Positions 56,346 to 64,000 of a stretch of DNA of 64,000 nt are shown here, piece by piece. The translations under genes were made by a program, and so were the position numbers. Where the stretch lies: positions 61,649,848 through 61,713,847 of the forward strand of contig OV277871.1 in assembly GCA_922989275.2 (NCBI GenBank), given 5' to 3'. The stretch is from Gari tellinella. Taxonomy: Eukaryota; Mollusca; Bivalvia; Cardiida; Psammobiidae. The notes under the pieces were generated by a model, which saw only the letters and a list, made by a program, of their open reading frames with translations, was not told the DNA's origin and searched no databases. The number at the start of each line of letters is the position of its first letter. The first letter of the stretch is position 1.

Positions 56346-57689
56346 ATCAGAACAAATCCCAATCCTCCTATAGTTTAAAAGCGTAATAACCTTCGAATTT
56401 GACATATTACATAGATGTATGTGTGATCGGGATTTGGTAAACAACCTACTAAATGAAATTTTGATAAAGCTTAGTCTCAACCCTGCTTGACTTTCCAAAT
56501 GGACTATTCCACTAATTAGTGACTAGTTTACATTGACTGTTGAGAGATTTCTCTTCAAAATATTTTGAATTATGACAAATGGTGCAGACCCTGATAAGGA
56601 GGCTCCTTCAGGAGTCATATATGATCTGGATCTACGCTCTTTGCAAATGATATATATATACTCGTTTCTAGCACAGTAAGTATATTTTGTAAGTGTAAGC
56701 TAACTGGCCTTTGCCCTAAGCTTGTTTGCATTATGGAAGACAGACGGTTGCTTACAGCAGGTTGATAGTAAACAGAAAGCTCATTTAGGCGTATATTGAT
56801 TTATTTTCAGCCTGCTTTAAGCTAACAGTGCATACACTGATTAGGGGCACCTTAAAGAGTCTCCTTCTGCTCAATATGATCACTGTTTGTATAAGACAAG
56901 TGTACATTTCACATGCTCTCTATTTGTAAGAAACTAGTATAGTTGATACCGTAAAATTAGCTTTACATTGCAATACTCTCTGGAAAAGTATCAATTCAAT
57001 ATATGACAAGTCTTCAGGCTTCCCAAAAGTTGAAAATTGGTGCTGGTCCGATGCAATTCTTTGCAAAAATTGAAAAAAATTGCCAGTCATTCGGACCGTT
57101 AGGTTTAAATATTTTCCAGTCTGACACAATTTTTGCCAGTCAGGAATGACGGACTGGCAGGTTTCGGGAAGACTGCAAGTGATATCATAGCCATAGTGAA
57201 CCTTGTTTTAGTGAAATAATTGATATTTACAGAAAACCTGTGTTGTTTACTACTCATACAATAGTTTATAGGGATTTACTTTAAACATTCACAGTTTAGC
57301 TACTAAGTGTATGTCAAATTGTTCAGATTGTTTGAAATTTGGACTGTGACCATTTTTGGGGATATGGGTATACAGAGGAGATTTATGTTTGTCAAAAACA
57401 AATTCTAGTTTCAAATTGCATGTTTTATTCAAATATTATATATGTTGCCTGTATGAAAAGGTTTTGGGCATGTATGTTCAAGGTCACTACTTTTGACCCT
57501 CAGGTGATCAGGATTTTATATATGGTATACCTTTTGCTCTAATTAAGAGAGTTATTTCTAGTTTTAAATAGATGTGTGTTTTTTAGGGATGTAGGTTAAA
57601 CATTGATTTCTGTCAAAAATATTGTTAGAAAGCAATAAAGATTGTTATATTTGTTCTTATATTACCTATAAAACTGGATACAACTTAGT
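56346..57689. other. Unique-looking intron sequence
   Basis: 1.3 kb, AT-rich. A short inverted/direct TTGCCAGTC motif group near 57080-57165 is the only visible structure. No coding signal. Confidence 0.35.
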
Positions 57690-58130
57690 AGGAGGCATAT
57701 TGTTTATGTTCTGTCTATTTGTGCTTGTTCTGTATGTTTCCTACTTTGTCTGTCTGTCTGTCCCCACCTTTACCTTGGTCTTAACTTTATAATAAGATAG
57801 AGCCCTTAGTTTGTCATGTGTACTCAACTTAAAACATTCTTGAGCTCAGAACAACTTCTTTTATGTCTAACAAAGGTCAAGTCACATATGTCAACTAGGC
57901 TGAATTTAAAATTGGCCATAACTTTGGAACTTCATGTAATAGAGACATCATATCTAATATGTGTGTACTCAAGTAAAAAAAACTCTTGAGCTCAGTACAA
58001 CTGGGGTCATGTCAATCAAAGGTCAAGGTCATTTAGAGATCAAAACAGCTGAATTTAACATTGGTCAAGACTTTTGAACTACATGTGATTGTACCCAACT
58101 CAAATTGGGCTATGTCAGACAAGGGTCAAC
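57690..58130 (+). repeat. Degenerate family F-like tandem core
   Basis: AGGAGGCATATTGTTTATG and GTCTGTCTGTCTGTCC resemble the 5' region of family F. Two units of about 160 bp with GGTCAAGGTCA-like words and ACTTTGGAACT follow. No 3' end is seen before the exon. Confidence 0.5.
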
Positions 58131-58217
58131 ATGATTAAGAGGTCATGCTTACATCAAGGAGAGTGGAGGATATTGTTTCAGAAACACATCTTGTTGGATT
58201 TTCATTTGATGTTACAG

Positions 58218-58331
58218 TGTTTCTCTGCGCCAAGCTTTGATGATAAGATCCTAGAGGTTGTAGCTGTGTTTGGCAGTACCCAGCTAGCTGTCTCCCGTGT
58301 GTTAGACCTACAACATCACAGAATTGCTCAG
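58218..58331 (+). CDS. Type II diacylglycerol kinase, 114-bp exon
   Basis: Bounded by GTTACAG|TGT and CTCAG|GTATGT, phase 0 on the left. The 38 codons encode [19 protein letters not shown], then [19 protein letters not shown]. The [17 protein letters not shown]...AVSRV...HHRIAQ string is the signature end of the diacylglycerol kinase accessory domain. It joins the previous exon (KEVD) without a gap in the family alignment. No stop or frameshift. The following exon, expected to start with a CxTVKI-type strand, is not recognised before 64000. Confidence 0.95.
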
Positions 58332-58632
58332 GTATGTTACTTACACTTAGAGATATAACCATTTTCACCAGACCTAATTTAAGCTAGAGGATTGAAGTAA
58401 AGTCAAGAAATACAGTACAAAAAATAAAAATACAGGAAACTATATGGTCAATGATACTAATATTGTATGTCGAGTGCTCATTATTTATCATTTTAAGCTC
58501 GCCTATTCGGAGGGGGGGGGGGTGGGGGGGGGGAGAATTATAGAATCACGTCGGCGTGGGCGTTGGTTTTTACACTAACACTTGTAATGGGGAAAAGGGA
58601 GGTAATTTAAAAGTTTAGGCTAGATGGTTTTT
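58332..58632. other. Intron start with G-run
   Basis: Contains GCTCGCCTATTCGG followed by a G-rich run (58509-58533), probably the damaged 5' end of another hairpin-ended element. No gene. Confidence 0.4.
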
Positions 58633-58993
58633 AGCTCACCTGAGCTAGCTCAGGGTGAGCTTTTGCAATCATTGAATGTCCGGCGTCCTGCGTCAACAAT
58701 TTTAGTGTTTACACTCTAGAGGCCACAATATTTATCCAATCTTTCTTAAACTTGCTCAGATAGTATATTGCCATAAGACTTCAGATGAGTTCGATTATGA
58801 TTGAAATCGGACAAATAGGTCATGAGTTATCTACCTTTGAACTGCTGAAAATGCCATATTTAACAGTGTTTACACTCTAGAGGACACAGTATTTATCCAA
58901 TCTTTCTAAAACTTGCCCAGATTGTATATGACCATAAGATTTCGAGAGAGTTCGATTTTGGTTGAAATCCGAAAAATAGGTCATGATTTATCT

Positions 58994-59458
58994 GGTAGCT
59001 GGTCTTAATGTCCCATTGCATGAATGTACCATTGCCTCAATGTACCATTTTCAGTCTGAACGTACCATTTTTAAAAAATCCTATATTACAACCATGATTG
59101 ACCATTATTAGTTGATGAAAAATGTAAAATAGTACTTTATATGTTACTTGGATGAAATAAATGATTTTTTTAAAATACAATGTTCTTATGTGAGTATTAT
59201 CCACTTTTTGTAGAAGTTCAATGAGTTTATACAATTCAACATGTATGTATCTGCATTCTTTTTTCCTACAATCAGGTGTGGATTTTTTAACTACAAATAT
59301 CATAAATCAATCGGGGATAATTATAAACCATTTCTTCATTAAAAAAATAGTATAATAAAATTGTTTTCTATCAATTTTATATAGTGGTACGTTCAGTCTA
59401 GGAAAATGGTACATTGAGACTGGTACATTGAGGCATTGGTACGTTAAGACCATAAACC
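58994..59458. mobile_element. hAT-like MITE with 8-bp target duplication
   Basis: ATTTATCT is duplicated (58986-58993, 59459-59466), and other A4 units read across it as TTATCTACCTTTGAATTG. The ends GGTAGCTGGTCTTAATG and (reversed) GGTTTATGGTCTTAACG are inverted copies. Sub-terminal AATGTACCATT words recur on both sides. 465 bp, no transposase. An 8-bp duplication is typical of hAT or P-type elements. Confidence 0.8.
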
Positions 59459-59739
59459 ATTTATCTACCTTTGAATTGCTGAAAATGCCATATTTAACGG
59501 TGTTTACACTCTAAAGGCCACAGTATTTATCCAATCTTTCTAAAACTTGCCCAGATTGTATATTATCATAAGAGTTCGGATAAGTTCAATTTTGGTTAAA
59601 ATCGGACAAATAGATCGAGAGTTATTTACCTTTGAATTGCTGAAAATGCCATCACGAAAGAAATTCATCAGGATAGCTTATGTTAACTTATACAATAATT
59701 TTCTACTTGCATATCCAAAAAGTTTTTACTTACAATGAC

Positions 59740-60155
59740 AGTTTCGGCACTCCATTGGAGTGCCTTCTTCAGACTGTGAACTTGACCACTTGGTGACGTC
59801 ATGAGTTCTGTTTACTACTGGGCATTTTTCCCGTAGTAAACAGCGGCCGGTAGATGGGGCTCATTAGATATCCCCCCTCGTCCCTGTTCATGACTCTGTC
59901 CTCCTGTACAATGCATAACGATTCTCTTAACCTCCTCAGGGATGTGTTATTCTCTTTGTCTATCACTTTTACACCCTCCCAGTCTATAACATGGTTGTGT
60001 CAGGATAAAAGAACATATAAAAGACTCGGATAATTGTCCACAAGTGTTCACAAGGTCAGAGCACAAGGCATCCCAGTCTACAGAACATTCCAGTGCAGTG
60101 CCAAATCATATTGCCAGACACAACCATGTTATAGACTGGGAGGGTGTAAAAGTGA
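59740..60155. mobile_element. Penelope-like element 3' ends in inverted arrangement
   Basis: On the - strand, 60003-59799 encodes HNHVIDWEGVKVIDKENN, then MNRDEGGYLMSPIYRPLF and a stop, as in the C-terminal part of GIY-YIG retroelements of the Penelope group. Beyond the stop is the hairpin GGCACTCCA-TTGGAGTGCC (about 59747-59765). On the + strand, 60050-60155 encodes the same segment again (TRSEHKASQSTEH, PNHIARHNHVIDWEGVKVI). About 42 bp (59961-60002 and the reverse of 60117-60158) is an identical inverted copy. Partial copies in inverted or tandem order are a known Penelope trait. Confidence 0.75.
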
Positions 60156-60158
60156 TAA

Positions 60159-60437
60159 TTCACATTCAATGTTTGTATAGCAGACAGCAATTCAGCATTA
60201 TAAGAGTTAAGACCCCAGCTGCAGAACTGGCAGAACTGTATTACATAACTGAACTCAGGTCAGCTGAGGTACACTGCAGTGTAACAGCAACATATGGTGT
60301 TGTCTGCTACATTTTATATGCCCCTGCACATCTAAGTTTGGTGCATATTGTTTTTGTCTGTCTGCTTTTTTTGTCTGTTTTTCCATTTGTTTGTCTGTCA
60401 GTCCACAACTTTAATCTTAGCCATAACTTTGGAACTA
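60159..60437 (+). repeat. AGCAGACA foldback and family F start
   Basis: TAGCAGACAGCAATTCAGC (60178) is mirrored by TGTTGTCTGCTA (60300-60311). Then ATGCCCCTGCACATC...GGTGCATATTG and a TGTCTGTTTTTC tract follow, as at 18254-18430. Confidence 0.55.
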
Positions 60438-61648
60438 CAGTAAAACCTGTCTTAAGCGGCCAGTGAAGGGAAGCAGCCAAATTGGCTGCTTAAGACAGGT
60501 GACCGCTTAATCCAGGGGCAAGAAAAATGACTAAGTTATTTTGAAAACGGTCACGGTTTCATTTCGCTATTCATTCCTATTTAAAAAGTCAACAACATAT
60601 TAAAAGCCCTCAAACTCATACAGAAGTGTATGACCAGTACACTTTTTGATTATAGAAACATTGACACGAGCATCAGTTACTCGGCGTCTGATCTCCATAT
60701 CAACATGTGCTGGTAACATAATGTTCATTTTCAGAAAATGGAATACAGTAGAATCTATATGTTGTTTCATTACACTTACGTTTGTACACGTATTTTTCTG
60801 TGCCACCGAGGCAGAATCCATGTGCGCGTGTCTACGGATTTTCCGGAGCTCAGTTAAACTTTACAAATGTTGTCAAACGTACTTTCAAGTCAGCATTAGA
60901 GATGTCAGCATTAGAGATTAAAAGTCAAAAATCGGTCGACCATTTTGTTCAGTTCTGATTGTTGTCGAGGAAATTAATTGCAGGATGGGAAATTTAACAC
61001 CGGCTATTTTTACACTGGGGGAACACCCCAGCATCCTCGAATTACGCAAGTTTTGATTGGTGGATAGTATTCATTTGCATAATAACGCGAGATTTTCTCC
61101 GAAGTCACTAAATCTAATTTTAGTGATGTACATTACACATAAGAACGACGCGGGCCGTGTAATTGACGATTAATTAAATACTTTGATACCAGTAGCATAT
61201 GCTGTGTTATTTAGGCGGTTATTAAGAGTGACACGTTCGACAGAAATCATAACACGTGTATTCAAGTTGCCTGACCGTTCATTACAGTGGGTTTGATATG
61301 GAAAATGTTGATTACGTAATCGCTAATCTCCCTGACAAACTTGTTGATAATAACACGCCCCGCCGAGCACGTAATTTGACAAGTTGAGGTTACAGACGGA
61401 TCGACGCGTGGATTTGTTGAATGACACAGGTATTCAGGCATATCACACTTCAGCGGGCGGCCACTTGGCCGTTTAATACAGTGTGGAAACAGTGTTTGGG
61501 ATTAATTTTTCTGGCCGCTGGCTGCGTTATACAGGTGACCGCTTAGTCAAGGGGCAATATAGAATCAATTCAATCGAGGGGAGATCGAACTGGCCGTTAA
61601 AGCCAGGTGACCGCTTATACCAGGTGACCGCTAGGACAGGTTTTACTG
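60438..61648. mobile_element. Tigger/pogo-like element, 1.2 kb, non-autonomous
   Basis: The terminal inverted repeats are CAGTAAAACCTGTC (left) and GACAGGTTTTACTG (right), perfect over 14 bp, with TA on both sides (60436-60437, 61649-61650). Flanking family F sequence rejoins as GGAACTACATAAGTTAG. Sub-terminal repeats of CAGGTGACCGCTTA occur at both ends. No transposase ORF. A TA target and CAGTAAAACC ends point to the pogo/Tigger branch of Tc1/mariner. Confidence 0.85.
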
Positions 61649-61707
61649 TACATAAGTTAGAAACTTTATAACTTGGGTCATGTCCTACAAAGGTCAATGT
61701 CGTTTTT

Positions 61708-62417
61708 AGCTCGACTTTTTCGAAAAGTCGAGCTATTGTCGTCACCCTGTCGTCTGCGTCAGCGTCTGCGTCGGTTAAGTTTTTTGCTTAAGGTTTTTGT
61801 AAGAGTTGATTTCTCAATAACTATCAAAGGTATCCATTTGAAACTTGGAATAGTTGTTCAGTATCAAAAGGGCAACTCATTACAATAAGGCAGGTAACCC
61901 TTGGATTTGTCATTTCAGAGTTATTGCCCTTGTTTTATTTACTTAAAAATTGATAAATTAACATATCTCAATAACTAGCAAAAATTAACTTGAAACTTTG
62001 AATAGTTATTCAGTATCAAAAGGGGAACTCATTGCAATAAGACCGGTAACCCTGAATTTTGTGTATCCAGAGTTATTGCCCCTGTTTTATCTACTTAAAA
62101 GTTATAAATTATCATATCTAAATAACTATGAAAGATATTAACTTGAAACTTTTATTACTTGTGTTATATCAAAAGGGCAACTCATTCAAACAATAAAGGT
62201 GACCGGGGATGTGCCATTCCGGAGTTATTGTCCTTGTTTTGACTTATAGTTTACTTTAAATGGAATGCAGACTGTCCAAGTATGTTTGAGTTGTTGTTGC
62301 TTACAAATTTCTATGATCAATAGGGCATACCCATACACATTCTTTAAGTTTGAAAAATATAGCCGTCTCAAGTATTATGAAAGTCGAGCGTCCAGCACCC
62401 GTTTGCGGTGCTCTCGT
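61708..62417 (+). mobile_element. Family C hairpin-ended element, complete
   Basis: The 5' palindrome AGCTCGACTTTTTCGAAAAGTCGAGCT is perfect, followed by GTCGTCACCCTGTCGTCTGCG. Four core units of about 150 bp follow, then GAAAGTCGAGC (inverted arm), hairpin AGCACC-CGTTTGC-GGTGCT and CTCGT. 710 bp. It interrupts family F sequence between GGTCAATGTCG and GAGTTATTTCCC, which are contiguous near 18540-18565. Confidence 0.85.
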
Positions 62418-62734
62418 TTGAGTTATTTCCCATTATCATATTTTCTTGTCCTGGAGATAACTGCAGTTCTACTGATGTAAACCCATTACCCCATACATAA
62501 TTATGCCTTTTTACGCCTTTAATTTATTCCTCCTCTAAAGAAAATAATTCCATAGTCATACAGTCATAAAAATGTAAGAAATAAGAAATAGTATCTATAT
62601 CTTAGTAGATGATAACTTAAAGCAGGTTGAAAGTAAAGCAGAATGTGCAATAAATAATCATACGGAAATACATGTAGCTTAATGATAAGAGGAGGTGTCA
62701 TGGATAAGGGCCATAACCCTGCCAACAATATTTT

Positions 62735-63659
62735 TTCGGCGGAGCTGTCTGGTTTCTATTTAGCCACACTTTCTATTTGGCCACACATTTCAACCAATTA
62801 TATTTGATCAGAAATTTAGAGTTGAGAGCACCTGTTGAAACTGAATAGTCTGATTGGATAGTAGCCAGGGCTCCAGATAAGGGAATTATTTCAAAACTTA
62901 AAATCTTTATTTGTGCATTAAACCCTGTGGTGTCACTATACATTTGAATTGTCTCTTCGAGACAATCAAAATGAGTGGTAACACCATAGGGTTTGGTGCT
63001 GAAAAGAGTGAATAAATGTGATTTGTTTAGTTTACTCCCTCTTATCTGGAGCCCTGTAGGCTGGTCTATGTCCAATTACAGTTTTCCCAGATATGGACAG
63101 TGAGTGTAAAATTTAGAGACACAGACCAGACTGTTTACTACACTGGGCTATTTTAAGATGACATCTGAAAACTTTTTATAGATATAAAGAGGAAGCTAGG
63201 TGTTTTGTAATTGTTTACTACCAATTTGTTTTAATTGTTAACTATTTGTACACATTTACCATACATTAAAAGCAATATTATATATAAATGGCCTCAAGTG
63301 AGTTAAACACAATCGTGTGGTTTCATCATTATTTACAAGAGTGAAGTACAGCAGAGTGTTGAATCTGTACATTTGTGTATGCTATAGTTTGTTTCACTCT
63401 ATGAATGAAGTTTGATATATAGAACAATAGGTTAATGTGTGGAACTCCTACCAGTAGCTAGGATATGAGTTAAATTATTGTTTGGTTTGCATTTCTGTAC
63501 ATGATAGTTTTGCATTTTAAATAAAAGTTACTGTTTCAATTGTATACTTTTATTTTTTGCTTTTCAATCCAAGATATTACAATTCTTTGAAAAACTCAAT
63601 TTCATTCAATTTTGCACACCCATCTATATAGCCTTAGTTCAACCACACATTCCGCCGAA
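62735..63659. mobile_element. TIR-bounded insertion, 925 bp
   Basis: TTCGGCGGA and TCCGCCGAA are perfect 9-bp inverted ends. Family F sequence (GCCAACAATATTTTTT ... AGCTATTCCAATTTATC) continues on either side, as at 18847-18880. TAGCCACAC / GGCCACAC words lie just inside the left end and AACCACAC inside the right. No recognised protein. The target duplication is unclear. Confidence 0.6.
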
Positions 63660-63822
63660 TATCTTTTTTAAAGATATTTCTTGTTTAAGCTATTCCAATT
63701 TATCATGGGTTTTTTTGTCTGGAAGATAATTCCATTTACAGCTATATTAAAATGTTGTCTTGCCTAGTAAGCTAAGGCACAATGAACTCAGGTGAGCGAA
63801 TTAAGGGCCATGGCCCTCTTGT

Positions 63823-64000
63823 ATAGATTATAACTGCCAGTCAATTAGTTAGATTTAAGTAGAAAATAAAGGTCTGTAAATGTGAATGACTAGTAACTTG
63901 TATGTTCCTCTCCTCAAACAAAGAACTCCGTATTCATGACGGTCAAGGCTTTCCCTAGAGCTTTGCCAGCTACAAATTTGGGGGCTCGTCCATTTGTTTG
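63823..64000. other. Unrecognised terminal segment
   Basis: No repeat end or exon could be identified. Confidence 0.3.

Larger units (their letters stand above)
58633..63822 (+). mobile_element. Family A4-type element with a deep nest of insertions
   Basis: The 5' palindrome AGCTCACCTGAGC-TA-GCTCAGGGTGAGCT is followed by GTCCGGCGTCCTGCGTC and A4 core units, broken at 58994 and again at about 59652. A matching 3' end (AACTCAGGTGAGCG, hairpin GGGCCATGGCCC, CTTGT) lies at 63787-63822. The outer pairing is inferred from order; the 3' end could instead belong to the family F segment at 60155. Confidence 0.5.

Noticed and set aside
58331..64000. Next diacylglycerol kinase exon
   Set aside because: I searched for the expected strand after HHRIAQ and found no splice-bounded match; it probably lies beyond the window.

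Overview
This is metazoan genomic DNA, most likely from a bivalve mollusc. It is AT-rich and almost filled with interspersed repeats. The evidence for a mollusc is a tRNA-headed SINE of the molluscan/Nin-core type (about 56104-56345) and many copies of hairpin-ended elements with tandem cores of 150-180 bp, the design described in bivalves as pearl/HINE (Helentron-associated) elements. The species cannot be named from the sequence alone.

Host genes. The only convincing conserved host gene is on the + strand: three exons (38796-38954, 55380-55425, 58218-58331) encode consecutive parts of the accessory domain of a type II (delta/eta-like) diacylglycerol kinase. Splice sites are canonical and phases match. 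The introns are 16.4 and 2.8 kb and packed with repeats. An uninterrupted 253-codon MYND zinc-finger ORF (41908-42669, - strand) lies inside that first intron, within a 1.07-kb block bounded by a 5-bp duplication (GCATA) that splits a repeat, so it looks like a transposed gene copy. On the - strand, 27345-20373 is a decayed transposase-like gene (HTH, DDE, SWIM zinc finger) with one intron, two stops, two frameshifts and two large insertions.

Layout. 1-19000: chains and nests of hairpin-ended elements, with an array of about eleven 165-bp units (10607-12537), a piggyBac-type MITE (6870-7075) and a 1.8-kb TA-flanked element (14731-16573). 19373-28400: a Tigger-like MITE holding a 5'-truncated LINE, then the DDE/SWIM pseudogene with its insertions. 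28641-38700: more hairpin-ended elements, including two of the four near-identical 1.9-2.2-kb 'A2' copies. 38796-58331: the diacylglycerol kinase region, with a nest of four levels at 44646-55009 (family C element, then a Tc1-like element, then an LTR retrotransposon, with a separate A2 insertion). 58633-63822: another nest holding a hAT-like MITE, inverted Penelope-like 3' ends, a Tigger-like element and a complete family C element.

Main result of the hunt. At least five repeat families with unrelated sequence (called A to E here) share one plan: a palindrome at the 5' end after a T run, then a GTC/CGTC-rich tract, then tandem core units, then one inverted copy of the 5' arm, then a short unrelated hairpin, then a CTTGT-like end. 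At three sites the pre-insertion sequence can be inferred, and the elements sit exactly between two T residues with no target duplication. Family A also carries a perfect palindromic RFX X-box (GTTGCCATGGCAAC) in nearly every copy that covers that segment, and families B and D carry head-to-tail nuclear-receptor half-sites (AGGTCA) in every core unit.
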